From the NCBI RefSeq assembly GCF_009498035.1, contig NZ_CP034550.1, positions 6,448,001 through 6,512,000 on the forward strand: 64,000 nucleotides of DNA. Direction: 5' to 3'. The position numbers and the translations under genes are program-made. This DNA comes from Saccharothrix syringae (lineage in GTDB: Bacteria > Actinomycetota > Actinomycetes > Mycobacteriales > Pseudonocardiaceae). Shown one piece after another: positions 35,724 through 44,181 of this stretch. A model generated the notes under the pieces. That model was not told the origin of the DNA and ran no database searches. It saw nothing but the letters and a program-made list of their open reading frames with translations. Position 1 is the first letter of the stretch. Each line of letters begins with the position of its first letter.

Positions 35724-37073
35724 GTGACCGATTCCGCGTTGTTATCCCCGGTGTGGGCGGGAAGTGGCGACGGCCTTTCCGATGAAGCTTGGCTCGCCGC
35801 GATGCTCGAAGTGGAGGTGGCGCTGGCCCGCGCGCAGGCCGCACTGGGCGTGGTGCCCGAACGGGCAGCCGAAGTGATCGCGGACGTGGCCGGGTCGGCC
35901 CGACTGGACGTGGCGGACATCGCGGTGCGCTCCCGCGAGGCGGCCAACCCGGTGGTGGTGCTGGTGCAGCGGCTGACCGCCGCTGTCGCCGAGGTCGACC
36001 CGGCCGCCGCTGAGCACGTTCACCGGGGCGGCACCAGCCAGGACGTGCTGGACTCGGCGGCGGTGCTGCTGGCCTCGCGAACGTTGCGGGGGATCGACGG
36101 CGACCTGGTGAGGTCGGCTGACGCCTTGGCCCGGCTCGCCGACCGGCACCGGCACACCGTGCTGGCCGGCCGCACGATGGCCCAGCACGCGGTGCCGATC
36201 ACGTTCGGGCTCAAGGCCGCCGGGTGGCTCGCGGGCGTGCTGGACGCCTCCGACCGGGTTCGGCGCACCACCGCCGACCTGCCTGTGCAGTTGGGCGGTG
36301 CGGCGGGCACGTTGGCCTCCTACGAGGCGTACGCCGGCCGGCCCGGCCACGGCGTGCGGCTGGCCCGCGAGTTCGCCACCCGCCTCGGCCTGCGGGAACC
36401 GGACCTGCCGTGGCACGCACGGCGCACCCCGCTGCTGGACCTGGGCTGGGCACTGACCGCCGTCACCGGGGCGCTGGGCAAGATCGCGCTGGACGTGCAG
36501 GGCATGTCCCGCACCGAGGTCGGCGAGTTGGCCGAGCCCTCGGCGGAGGGCCGGGGCGCGTCCTCGGCGATGCCGCAGAAGCGCAACCCCGTGCTGGCCA
36601 CGCTGCTGGTGTCGGCCGCCCGCACGGTGCCCGCGCAGGCGCTGGTGCTGGGCCAAGCGCTGCTCGCGGAGGACGAACGCGCGCCCGGCGCGTGGCACTC
36701 GGAGTGGCAACCGCTGCGCGAGGCGCTGCGCACGGCGGCCGGTGCGGCGGCCACCGCGGTGACCTTGCTGGAGGGGCTGGAGGTGTTCCCCGGCCGGATG
36801 CGCGCCAACCTGGACCTGTCGGGCGGCGCGATCGTTGCCGAGCGGCTGAACGTGGTGCTCGCGCCGCAACTGGGCAAAGCCGGAGCGAAAGCGCTGTTGG
36901 GCCGGTTGGCCAGGGAGGCGGCGGCGGGCGAGCGGCCGTTCGCGGACCTGCTTCGGGAGGTGCCGGAACTCGACGCGGACCGAGTACACGATCTGCTGAA
37001 CCCTGAGCGCTACCTCGGAGCGGCCGCCGACCTGATCGACCGGGTCCTGGCCCGGCACCGCGACCACGGCTGA
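35724..37073 (+). CDS. creD: Nitrosuccinate lyase-like protein of the aspartase/fumarase superfamily (CreD-type)
   Basis: 449 aa from GTG 35724 (start VTDSALLSPVWAGSG is typical). Superfamily signatures are present: HRGGTSQDVLDSAAVLLASR (C1), GRTMAQHAVPITFGLKAAGW (C2), and SSAMPQKRNPV (C3, the flexible loop with the catalytic Ser). By sequence type it is PcaB/adenylosuccinate-lyase-like. CreD enzymes have this architecture and release nitrous acid from nitrosuccinate. No other protocatechuate-pathway gene is nearby and a CreE-type monooxygenase closes the cluster, so the CreD reading is favoured over 3-carboxymuconate cycloisomerase. Cytosolic. First gene after the IS graveyard. Confidence 0.72.
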   Translation: MTDSALLSPVWAGSGDGLSDEAWLAAMLEVEVALARAQAALGVVPERAAEVIADVAGSARLDVADIAVRSREAANPVVVLVQRLTAAVAEVDPAAAEHVHRGGTSQDVLDSAAVLLASRTLRGIDGDLVRSADALARLADRHRHTVLAGRTMAQHAVPITFGLKAAGWLAGVLDASDRVRRTTADLPVQLGGAAGTLASYEAYAGRPGHGVRLAREFATRLGLREPDLPWHARRTPLLDLGWALTAVTGALGKIALDVQGMSRTEVGELAEPSAEGRGASSAMPQKRNPVLATLLVSAARTVPAQALVLGQALLAEDERAPGAWHSEWQPLREALRTAAGAAATAVTLLEGLEVFPGRMRANLDLSGGAIVAERLNVVLAPQLGKAGAKALLGRLAREAAAGERPFADLLREVPELDADRVHDLLNPERYLGAAADLIDRVLARHRDHG

Positions 37074-37193
37074 CCCACCCCCGCGCGTTCCGCCACCAAA
37101 AGCGGATGCACAGCGCAAACGCCACGGTACTGGAAACACGTCCGGACCTCCACCATCCGGAAGCGCACAGTAGGCGGTTGATTACCGAACGGC

Positions 37194-37221
37194 TTGACAT
37201 CCCTTTTCGGTCGACTACCAT
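37194..37221 (+). promoter_or_regulatory. Sigma-70-type promoter for the MMPL exporter gene
   Basis: TTGACA (37194-37199), 16-bp spacer, TACCAT (37216-37221), about 50 bp upstream of the exporter start. Good match to the housekeeping actinomycete consensus. Confidence 0.55.
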
Positions 37222-37275
37222 CCGATTTGAAGGTTCATTCGGGTTCCAGTCTGTTCACGAAAGCGCTGGGTGGTC

Positions 37276-39435
37276 ATGCTCGCTTGGCTGGGGAGCGTCG
37301 CACATCGGCGCGCTCGCCTGATTCTGATAGTCGCCGGAATATTCCTGGTAGCCACCGGAATTCTAGCCGTGGGCGCCTTGAACAACGTGCGTCTGGGCGG
37401 TTATCTCGACGACAACTCGGAGTCCACTGCCGCGTCGAAGCTGATCAACTCGGAATTCGGCGGCCGCTACAACCTGATCCTCCTGGTGACCTCGGAATCC
37501 GGTGACGTGGATCGGCCGGAGGTGGCCGCCGAGGGGGCGCGCCTGAGCCGGGACCTGGCGGGCGAGAACTCGCTGACCAACGTGACGTCGTACTGGGCGA
37601 CCGGAATCCCGGCGCTCAAGACCGCCGACGGGAAGTCCGCGATCATCGCCGCCCACGTGGAGGGCGACGAGGACGCACAGCTCAGGCACGCCGAGGACCT
37701 GCACCAGAAGTACACGTCGTGGGGAGGGCCGTTCCGTGTCGAGTTCGGTGGTCAGGCGGCGGTCAACCGGGACGTGTTCGACGAGCTGATGACCAGCCTG
37801 GTCATCGCCGAGGCGATCGCCATCCCGGTCACCCTGCTGCTGCTGATCCTGGCGTTCGGCAGCGTGATCGCGGCGTTGCTGCCACTGGTCATCGGTGTGC
37901 TCGCGATCGTCGGCACGATGGCCGAGATCGCCGTGCTGGGCAACGTCACCGACGTGTCGATCTTCGCCACCAACCTGACCACCGGCCTGGGCCTGGGGTT
38001 GGGCATCGACTACGCGTTGTTCCTGGTGGCCAGGTTCCGGGAACAACTGGCCGCCGGCGACGACGTGGAGACCGCCGTGGCCACCACGACCCGCACGGCC
38101 GGCCGCACCATCCTGTTCTCCGCCATCACGGTCGCCGCCGCGCTGGCCACCATGGCGGTGTTCCCGCTGTACTTCCTGCAATCCCTGGCCTACGCGGGTG
38201 TGGGCGTGGTCGCCATCGCGGCCGTGGCCAGTCTGGTAGTCGTCCCGGCGTTGCTGTCCGTGCTGGGGCACAGGGTGAACGCGCTGAAGCTGCCCTGGTC
38301 CAAAAACAACCGGGGCTCCGACGCGCCGTTCTGGGGCAGGCTCGCCAGCAGGGTCGGCAAGCGACCTGTGCTGGCGGCGGTGCCGGCCGTGCTGGTGCTG
38401 CTGCTGATGGCCTCCCCGGCGCTGCACGCGGCGTTCGGCACGGTCGACGACCGGGTGCTGCACCACGACGTGGAGAGTCGCAGCGTCAACGACAGGCTGC
38501 GCCAGGACTTCGGGGCGTTCCCGGCCGCGCCGATCGAGGTGGTCCTACAAGGCGAGGTCGACCAGGCGGCGGTCGCGGACTACGCGCGGGAAGTGTCGTT
38601 GCTGCCCGACGTGACCAGTGTGCAGACCAGCGCGGGCATCTTCTCCCGGGGCGCCGTGGTGCTCCAGTTGCCCACGGACGCGATCCGCGGCAAGCCGCAC
38701 GCGCAGTGGCTCAGCGTCGCCACCGGCGAGCGACCCAAGTCCGAGCCGGCCGTGGACCTGATGAAGCAGTTGCGCGGCCGGGCGGGTCCGAGCGGCACGA
38801 CCGTGCTCGTGGGTGGCTCCGAGGCGGAGATGATCGACACCCAGCAGGCCATCGTGGACAAGCTCCCGTGGGCGTTCGCGATCATCGTCGTGATCACGTT
38901 CCTGGTGCTGTTCCTGTTCACCGGCGGCGTGCTGCAACCGGTGCGGGCCCTGGTGCTCAACGGGTTGAGCCTCGCCGCGACGTTCGGGATCATGGTCTGG
39001 GGCTTCCAGGACGGGCACCTGTCCGGTCTGCTGGGCTTCACGCCGCAGCCCACCGACACCGCGATGACGGTGTTCGTGTTCTGCGTCGTATTCGGCCTCT
39101 CCATGGACTACGAGGTCTTCCTGATCAGCCGGATCAAGGAGCTGCACGACCTGGGGCACTCCCCGGTGGAGGCGGTCAGCCTGGGGTTGGCCCGCACCGG
39201 CCGGATCGTGTCGACCGCCGCCGGCCTGCTGGCCGTGGTGTTCTTCGCCTTCCTGGCCAGCTCCATCAGCTTCCTCCAGCTGTTCGCCCTCGGCGCGGGC
39301 GCGGCGATCCTGATCGACGCGATCATCGTGCGCGGTGTGCTGGTGCCCGCCGCGATCGCGCTGCTCGGCCGGGCCGCCTGGTGGTCGCCGCCGCTGCTGC
39401 GCCGCGCCTACACCCGGGTGAAGCTCGCCGACTGA
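37276..39435 (+). CDS. MMPL/RND-family exporter
   Basis: A 719-aa protein of two homologous halves. One N-terminal helix (LILIVAGIFLVATGILAV) is followed by an extracytoplasmic loop (LDDNSESTAASKLINSEF) and five helices with GLGLGIDYALFLVARFRE. The second half repeats this: VDKLPWAFAIIVVITFLVLF, then VFGLSMDYEVFLISRIKELHDLG. The ID/MDY motifs are the proton-relay signatures of MMPL transporters. It probably exports the cluster product and so gives self-resistance. Own promoter at 37194-37221. An alternative GTG start lies two codons upstream. Confidence 0.85.
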   Translation: MLAWLGSVAHRRARLILIVAGIFLVATGILAVGALNNVRLGGYLDDNSESTAASKLINSEFGGRYNLILLVTSESGDVDRPEVAAEGARLSRDLAGENSLTNVTSYWATGIPALKTADGKSAIIAAHVEGDEDAQLRHAEDLHQKYTSWGGPFRVEFGGQAAVNRDVFDELMTSLVIAEAIAIPVTLLLLILAFGSVIAALLPLVIGVLAIVGTMAEIAVLGNVTDVSIFATNLTTGLGLGLGIDYALFLVARFREQLAAGDDVETAVATTTRTAGRTILFSAITVAAALATMAVFPLYFLQSLAYAGVGVVAIAAVASLVVVPALLSVLGHRVNALKLPWSKNNRGSDAPFWGRLASRVGKRPVLAAVPAVLVLLLMASPALHAAFGTVDDRVLHHDVESRSVNDRLRQDFGAFPAAPIEVVLQGEVDQAAVADYAREVSLLPDVTSVQTSAGIFSRGAVVLQLPTDAIRGKPHAQWLSVATGERPKSEPAVDLMKQLRGRAGPSGTTVLVGGSEAEMIDTQQAIVDKLPWAFAIIVVITFLVLFLFTGGVLQPVRALVLNGLSLAATFGIMVWGFQDGHLSGLLGFTPQPTDTAMTVFVFCVVFGLSMDYEVFLISRIKELHDLGHSPVEAVSLGLARTGRIVSTAAGLLAVVFFAFLASSISFLQLFALGAGAAILIDAIIVRGVLVPAAIALLGRAAWWSPPLLRRAYTRVKLAD

Positions 39436-39505
39436 CCGGCCGGGCCCGCACAGGTCGTGCCCGGGTCCGGCCGCACCCACCGACTCGAAGGGAGACGAGC
39501 GCCCC

Positions 39506-40534
39506 GTGTTCGACAACGACGACCTTGTCCGCATCCTGTTCGGCTCTGCGGCGTTCCAGATGCTCAACGCCGGGTGCCGGCTCGGTCTGTTCCCGCTGCT
39601 GTCGGCCGAACCCGGCAGCACCGCCGAGGAGGTCGGCGCGGGCCTGGGCCTCAACCCCCGGCCGACCCAGACCCTGCTGCTGGGCACCACCGCGCTGGGC
39701 CTGACCACGCACGAGGGCGGCGGCTACCGCAACGCCGAGCTGATCGAGCAGCGGCTGCGCGACGGGACCTGGGAGATCATCGAGGACCTGGTGGCCTTCG
39801 AGGCGGGCATCGTGGTGCCCGCCGACCCGGACTTCACCGAGTCGCTGCGCCAGGACACCAACGTCGGACTGCGCCGGCTGGCCGGCGAGGGCACCGACCT
39901 CTACCACCGGCTGACCCACCACCCCGAGCTCAGCGACCTGTTCTACCGCTGCATGCACTCGTGGTCGCGGCTGTCCAACCCGGTGCTGGTGGCCGAGGCC
40001 GACCTCAGCGGTGTCACGCGGGTGCTGGACGTGGGCGGCGGCGACGGGGTGAACGCGATCGCGCTGGCCCAGGCGAACCCGGGCGTCGAGTTCACCGTGC
40101 TCGACCTGCCCGGCGCGGTGGGGATCGCCCGCCGCAAGGTCGCCGAACGCGGCCTGGCCGACCGGATCTCGGTGGTGGAGGGCGACATCTTCGCCGACGA
40201 CTACCCCGCGGGCCACGACTGCGTGCTGTTCGCGAACCAGCTGGTGATCTGGTCGCCGGAGGAGAACACCGCGCTGCTGGCCAAGGCGCACCGGGCGCTG
40301 CCGGCGGGCGGGCGGGTCCTGGTGTTCAGCGCCGTCTCCGACGAGAGCGGCGACGGCCCGCTGTACGCGGCGCTGGACAACGTCTACTTCACCACGCTGC
40401 CCGCCGCGAAGAGCACGATCTACCACTGGGGCCAGTACGAGGAGTGGCTGACCAAGGTCGGCTTCACCGACGTGGCCCGGCACGCCGGGAACACCTGGAC
40501 CCCGCACGGCGTGGTGAGCGCGCGCAAGCCGTGA
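39506..40534 (+). CDS. SAM-dependent methyltransferase (acetylserotonin O-MT-like, catalytic His missing)
   Basis: A 342-aa protein with an N-terminal dimerisation domain (AAFQMLNAGCRLGLFPLLS) and a class I methyltransferase fold: motif I VLDVGGGDGVNAI, DLPGAVGIARRKVAERGLAD, GDIFADDYPAGHD. In the usual catalytic position (HxWxD in O-methyltransferases) this protein has NQLVIWSPEENTALL: the general-base His is absent. It may therefore methylate carbon or nitrogen, or use another base. GTG start with AAGGGAG upstream. It converges on the kynurenine operon (18-bp gap), and probably tailors an aromatic intermediate. Confidence 0.75.
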   Translation: MFDNDDLVRILFGSAAFQMLNAGCRLGLFPLLSAEPGSTAEEVGAGLGLNPRPTQTLLLGTTALGLTTHEGGGYRNAELIEQRLRDGTWEIIEDLVAFEAGIVVPADPDFTESLRQDTNVGLRRLAGEGTDLYHRLTHHPELSDLFYRCMHSWSRLSNPVLVAEADLSGVTRVLDVGGGDGVNAIALAQANPGVEFTVLDLPGAVGIARRKVAERGLADRISVVEGDIFADDYPAGHDCVLFANQLVIWSPEENTALLAKAHRALPAGGRVLVFSAVSDESGDGPLYAALDNVYFTTLPAAKSTIYHWGQYEEWLTKVGFTDVARHAGNTWTPHGVVSARKP

Positions 40535-40552
40535 CGGGGTCCGCGCCCCGGG

Positions 40553-41812
40553 TCAGGTGATCCGTGCCAGGGCACGGGCGTGCCGCTCGTAGGACCGGCT
40601 GTCGAGCACTCCGCACAGCCGGTCCACCGCGTCCCAGAGCTCGGTGAACGTGGTGTAGAGCGGGGACGGCCCGATCCGCAGCCGGTCGGGGGCCCGGTAG
40701 TCGCACACCACGCCCGCGTCCTCGGCCAGCGCCCGGCAGATCCGCCACGCGTCGGGGTGGGCCAGCGACACGTGCGCGCCGCGCCGGTCCGGGTCGACCG
40801 GCGACGCGAGCCGGAAACCACGCTCCGCCAAGCGTTCCCGGGCCAGGTCGACCACGAACCGGCCCATCCGCACGCTCTTCGCCCGGATGCGCTCCACCCC
40901 GGCCTCCTCGACCACGGCCAGCGCCGGATCCACGGCGGCCAGCGACAGCAGCGGCGGCGTACCCACCAGGAACCGGTCCAGGTGCTCCACCGGGTCGTAG
41001 TCCGGCCCCATGGCGAACTGGTCGCGCTGCCCGAACCAGCCCTGGATCGGCTGGCGCAGCAGCGGTTGCAGTCCCTTGCGCACGTAGAGGAACGCGGGCG
41101 AGCCCGGTCCGCCGTTGAGGTACTTGTAGGTGCAGCCCACGGCCAGGTCCGCACCGGTCGCCGCGAGTTCGACCGGCACCGCGCCGGCGGCGTGGCACAG
41201 GTCCCACAGCACCAGCGCGCCGACCTCGTGGGCCATCCGGTTCACCTCGGCCATGTCCGGCATCGCCCCGGAGCGGTAGGACACGGCGGAGAGGACCACC
41301 AGGGCCACGTCCTCGTCCAGCGCGGCCCGCAACCGGTCCGGCGACAGGCCGCGGTCGATGTCGGACCGCAGTTCGCGCACGGTCCCGCCGTGGTGCTCGA
41401 CCAGGCCCTGCACGACGTACCGGTCGGTCGGGAAGTCGTCGGTGTCCACTACGACCACACCGCGGTCCGACGCCGCCAGCGCCGCCGCCGCCAGCTTGTA
41501 CAGGTTCACCGAGGTCGAGTCGGACAGCACCACCTCGCCGGGCCGCGCGCCCAGCACGTGGTCGGCCAGCCGGTCGCCGAGCCGGGCGGCCCAGTCGATC
41601 CAGTCACCCCACGACCGGATCAGGCCCCTCCCCCAGCCCTCGCGCACGACGTGGTCCAGGAACGCCGGGGTGGCGGCGGGCAGTCGGCCGAGCGAGTTGC
41701 CGTCCAGGTAGATCAGGTCGGGGTCGGCGACGACGAACCGGGCGCGGAACCGGGCGAGCTCGTCGTGCCCGTCGAGTTCCTCGGCCGCCGTGCGGGAGAG
41801 ATCACCTGTCAT
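40553..41812 (-). CDS. kynU: Kynureninase
   Basis: A 419-aa fold-type I PLP enzyme. IYLDGNSLGRLPA near the start, LSDSTSVNLYKLAAAAL, SYRSGAMPDM, and ALVLWDLCHAAGAVPVELAA (Asp binding the PLP ring) are present. The PLP lysine is in GCTYKYLNGGPGSPAFLYV. It cleaves L-kynurenine to anthranilate and alanine. It lies 24 bp after the TDO gene and ends the 14-gene operon. With no anthranilate dioxygenase or 3-hydroxylase nearby, anthranilate is likely a building block rather than a catabolite. Confidence 0.92.
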   Translation of the reverse strand: MTGDLSRTAAEELDGHDELARFRARFVVADPDLIYLDGNSLGRLPAATPAFLDHVVREGWGRGLIRSWGDWIDWAARLGDRLADHVLGARPGEVVLSDSTSVNLYKLAAAALAASDRGVVVVDTDDFPTDRYVVQGLVEHHGGTVRELRSDIDRGLSPDRLRAALDEDVALVVLSAVSYRSGAMPDMAEVNRMAHEVGALVLWDLCHAAGAVPVELAATGADLAVGCTYKYLNGGPGSPAFLYVRKGLQPLLRQPIQGWFGQRDQFAMGPDYDPVEHLDRFLVGTPPLLSLAAVDPALAVVEEAGVERIRAKSVRMGRFVVDLARERLAERGFRLASPVDPDRRGAHVSLAHPDAWRICRALAEDAGVVCDYRAPDRLRIGPSPLYTTFTELWDAVDRLCGVLDSRSYERHARALARIT

Positions 41813-41836
41813 GGGTCTGTTCGCCTTCCTCGGAGG

Positions 41837-42715
41837 TCACGACGTGGAGCGCACCGCCCACAGTTCGGGGAAGAACCGGTGCGAGCTGATCCGGTCCAGC
41901 CAGGCCACGCCCCGCGTGCCCCCGGTGCCGGGTTTGGTGCCGAGCAGCCGCTGGACGGTCACCAGGTGGGTGTACCGCCAGCGGGCGAACAGGTCCGCCG
42001 CGTCCACCAGGGCCTCGGCGAGCAGGTGCAGGTCGGGGTGCGCGCGCCGGTCGCGGTACACCTGCGCCCACGCCCGTTCGACCTCCTCGCTGGCCTGGTA
42101 GGGCTTCGTCGGGTCCGCGGCGAGGACGTCGGCGGGCACCGGCAGGCCACGCCGGGCCAGCAGCGCGAGGGTCGCGTCGTACACGCTCGGCTCGCGCAGC
42201 TGCGCCAGCACGTCCTCGTAGTAGGGCGAGTTGCGGTGCGCATCCACCATCGACGGGTTCTTGTTGCCCAGCACGAACTCCAGCCGCCGGTAGGAGAAGG
42301 ACTGGAAGCCCGACGCGCTGCCCAGCACGTCCCGGAACTCGGCGAACTCCTGCGGCGTGAGCGCGCCGAGCACGTCCCAGCACACCTGGAGCAGGCCCTG
42401 GACGCGGGCCGCGCGGCGCAGCACCCACAGCGCTTCGCCCACCTCGTCCTCGTCGATCCGGTCGCGGACCGCGGTGAACTCGATGCGCAGCAGGTTGAAC
42501 AGCAGTTCCTTGACCTGGCTGATGATGATGAAGCCGGGTTCGGTCGGCGCGGACGTGCGCGGGTCGAGCAGGTCCAGCAACGCGTCCATCTTCGCGTAGG
42601 TGACGAACGGCGTGTGCCCGTGCGGGAAGTCGACGATCGGCTCGCCACCGGACAGCTCCGCGAGCCGCAGTCGTTCGTCGTCCGAGGACAGCGGGCAGCC
42701 GTGGTCGCTCGTCAC
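41837..42715 (-). CDS. kynA: Tryptophan 2,3-dioxygenase
   Basis: A 292-aa haem enzyme. The family signatures are in order: TPFVTYAKMDALLDLL, GFIIISQVKELLFNLLRIEF, SASGFQSFSYRRLEFVLGNK, and WRYTHLVTVQRLLGTKPGTG with the proximal-haem His. It opens the indole ring of L-tryptophan to N-formylkynurenine. The start overlaps the formamidase stop (ATGA). It is the committing step of the cluster's anthranilate supply. Confidence 0.93.
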   Translation of the reverse strand: MTSDHGCPLSSDDERLRLAELSGGEPIVDFPHGHTPFVTYAKMDALLDLLDPRTSAPTEPGFIIISQVKELLFNLLRIEFTAVRDRIDEDEVGEALWVLRRAARVQGLLQVCWDVLGALTPQEFAEFRDVLGSASGFQSFSYRRLEFVLGNKNPSMVDAHRNSPYYEDVLAQLREPSVYDATLALLARRGLPVPADVLAADPTKPYQASEEVERAWAQVYRDRRAHPDLHLLAEALVDAADLFARWRYTHLVTVQRLLGTKPGTGGTRGVAWLDRISSHRFFPELWAVRSTS

Positions 42716-43524
42716 GTCGTCTCCTCCATCGCGGTGAGCACGGCGCCGCCCAGCGCCGTACCGGGGTCGGTCAGGTCGTAGGGCAGGTCGAAGTGGTTGC
42801 GGCCGGCCACCACGAACGAGGTCAGCGGGGCGCGCCAGGCCAGCGCGGCCACCAGCAGCGCGTGCTGGCGGTGGTACTCCTCGGTCTCGTTGTCACCGAC
42901 GGCGGCGATCACCGGGGGCAGCCGCTCGGGCAGCCACCAGATCGGGCTGTTGCGGCGCGCGCCCGCGAAGTCCAGGCCCAGCGCGTCGTTGACGTAGCTG
43001 CGGCGGACCGGTTCCAGGTCGTACATGCCGCTGAGCAGCACCAGGCCCGCCAGCGGCGGGCAGGCGGGGTCAACGGCGGTCATCGCGGCCAGGTGCGCGC
43101 CCGCCGACGTGCCGCACAGGTGGATGCGCCGGGGGTGGAAGCCGAGCCGTTCCGCGTTGGCGTGCAGCCAGTGGACGCATCGGCGGACCGCGCTGACGAT
43201 GTCGTCCAGCGCCGCGCCGGGCGCGAGCGGGTAGTCCACGGCGGCGAACGACGCACCGGCGGCCAGTGCGCCGGGCGCGCCGAACGCCGAGTCGGCGCGG
43301 CCCAGCGCCTGCCAGTTGCCGCCGTGCACGAACACCAGCAGCGGCCCGCCGGCCGGACCCGGGAACAGGTCGACCAGTTCGTCCGGCCCCGGCCCGTAGC
43401 GCGCCACGCGGACCTCGTGCCCGTCCCGCGCGGCGGCGCTGGCCACCGCGTACTCGTCCAGGTACCGCCGGAGGCTCGGCACCCGCGTGCTGGGCGAGTA
43501 CTGGCGGTCCAGTTCCGCCGTCAC
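42712..43524 (-). CDS. kynB: Kynurenine formamidase (alpha/beta-hydrolase type)
   Basis: 270 aa from GTG 43524, which overlaps the upstream stop (GTGA). Alpha/beta-hydrolase features: oxyanion HGGNWQ, nucleophile elbow GTSAGAHLAAM (Ser), Asp in VGDNETEEYH, and catalytic His in GRNHFDLPYDL. This is the eukaryote-like AFMID type rather than the metal-dependent KynB fold. It hydrolyses N-formylkynurenine to kynurenine, and its position between TDO and the rest of the operon supports that. Confidence 0.85.
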   Translation of the reverse strand: MTAELDRQYSPSTRVPSLRRYLDEYAVASAAARDGHEVRVARYGPGPDELVDLFPGPAGGPLLVFVHGGNWQALGRADSAFGAPGALAAGASFAAVDYPLAPGAALDDIVSAVRRCVHWLHANAERLGFHPRRIHLCGTSAGAHLAAMTAVDPACPPLAGLVLLSGMYDLEPVRRSYVNDALGLDFAGARRNSPIWWLPERLPPVIAAVGDNETEEYHRQHALLVAALAWRAPLTSFVVAGRNHFDLPYDLTDPGTALGGAVLTAMEETT

Positions 43525-44150
43525 GGGGTGATCCGGTGCCGGGCGCACGCCGCCAGGTACGCCTCGTACAGCACCGCGTCGATCCGGTCGGGCTTGCGGA
43601 ACCTCGCGCCGAACCGGGACAGGTACTCCTCGAACCACTCCCGGCGCTCGCCCAGGAACAGCACGTCGTGCACCGCCATCCGGCGCACCGCCAGCAGCGG
43701 CACCGGAGACTTGCTCACCTCGAACTCGGGGTTGCGGGCCGACCGCTCGGTGCACGTCGGGTGGAACTGGCCGATCATCAGCCCGCGCAGCACGCTCTCG
43801 GTCTTCACCGCCGCGTGCGCGGCGTCGAAGGTCGACCACCGGTCCTCCGGCAGGTCGGGCAGCACCACCACCAGCGACCGCAGCGGTGACGGGTCGCCGA
43901 CGGCGTCCATCAGCTCGTACTCGTCCAGGCTGCACCGGACCACCTCGACCAGCAGCGCCGGGCTGGGCGAGGGCCCCACGAGGCGTACCCGCGAGTCGAC
44001 CACGCCCGCCCGCCGGGCGGGTTCGACGAACGGGCACACCGCGCCGCTCCGCCCGATGTCGCGGTGCGGCCGGCTGATGTAGTCGGTGAGCCAGGCGTCC
44101 ACCACCTTCAGCGACTCGCCCAGGTCAACGGTCAGCACGCCAGTAGACAT
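43521..44150 (-). CDS. Conserved protein of unknown function (CPFV / FHPTC motifs)
   Basis: 209 aa from ATG 44150 (GGTGGGGG upstream); an ATG 24 nt earlier is less likely. Conserved-looking features: DYISRPHRDIGRSGAVCPFV near the N-terminus, LVVVLPDLPE in the middle, LMIGQFHPTCTERSARNPEF with His and Cys, and LFLGERREWFEEYLSRFG at the end. It resembles proteins labelled DUF6875, as far as I recall. Cys and His in fixed motifs could bind metal or haem. It sits between the UbiA and formamidase genes and overlaps the latter by GTGA, so it is an integral pathway member. Reaction unknown. Confidence 0.6.
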   Translation of the reverse strand: MSTGVLTVDLGESLKVVDAWLTDYISRPHRDIGRSGAVCPFVEPARRAGVVDSRVRLVGPSPSPALLVEVVRCSLDEYELMDAVGDPSPLRSLVVVLPDLPEDRWSTFDAAHAAVKTESVLRGLMIGQFHPTCTERSARNPEFEVSKSPVPLLAVRRMAVHDVLFLGERREWFEEYLSRFGARFRKPDRIDAVLYEAYLAACARHRITP

Positions 44151-44181
44151 TGCCCCCACCAAACCGGAATTCACACGACGG

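Noticed and set aside
35724..37073. 3-carboxy-cis,cis-muconate cycloisomerase (protocatechuate catabolism)
   Set aside because: Similar fold, but no other protocatechuate gene is present and a CreE-type monooxygenase belongs to the same cluster.
40580..42781. 733-codon plus-strand frame opposite kynureninase and TDO
   Set aside because: Shadow frame: the minus-strand products match well-known enzymes along their whole length.
40553..43524. Tryptophan degradation operon for growth
   Set aside because: No anthranilate-degrading genes are nearby and the three genes are coupled to biosynthetic ones with an exporter and StrR-type regulators.
42793..44082. Long plus-strand frame opposite the formamidase and unknown-protein genes
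   Set aside because: Low-complexity translation and no family features; the minus strand carries overlapping, motif-bearing genes.
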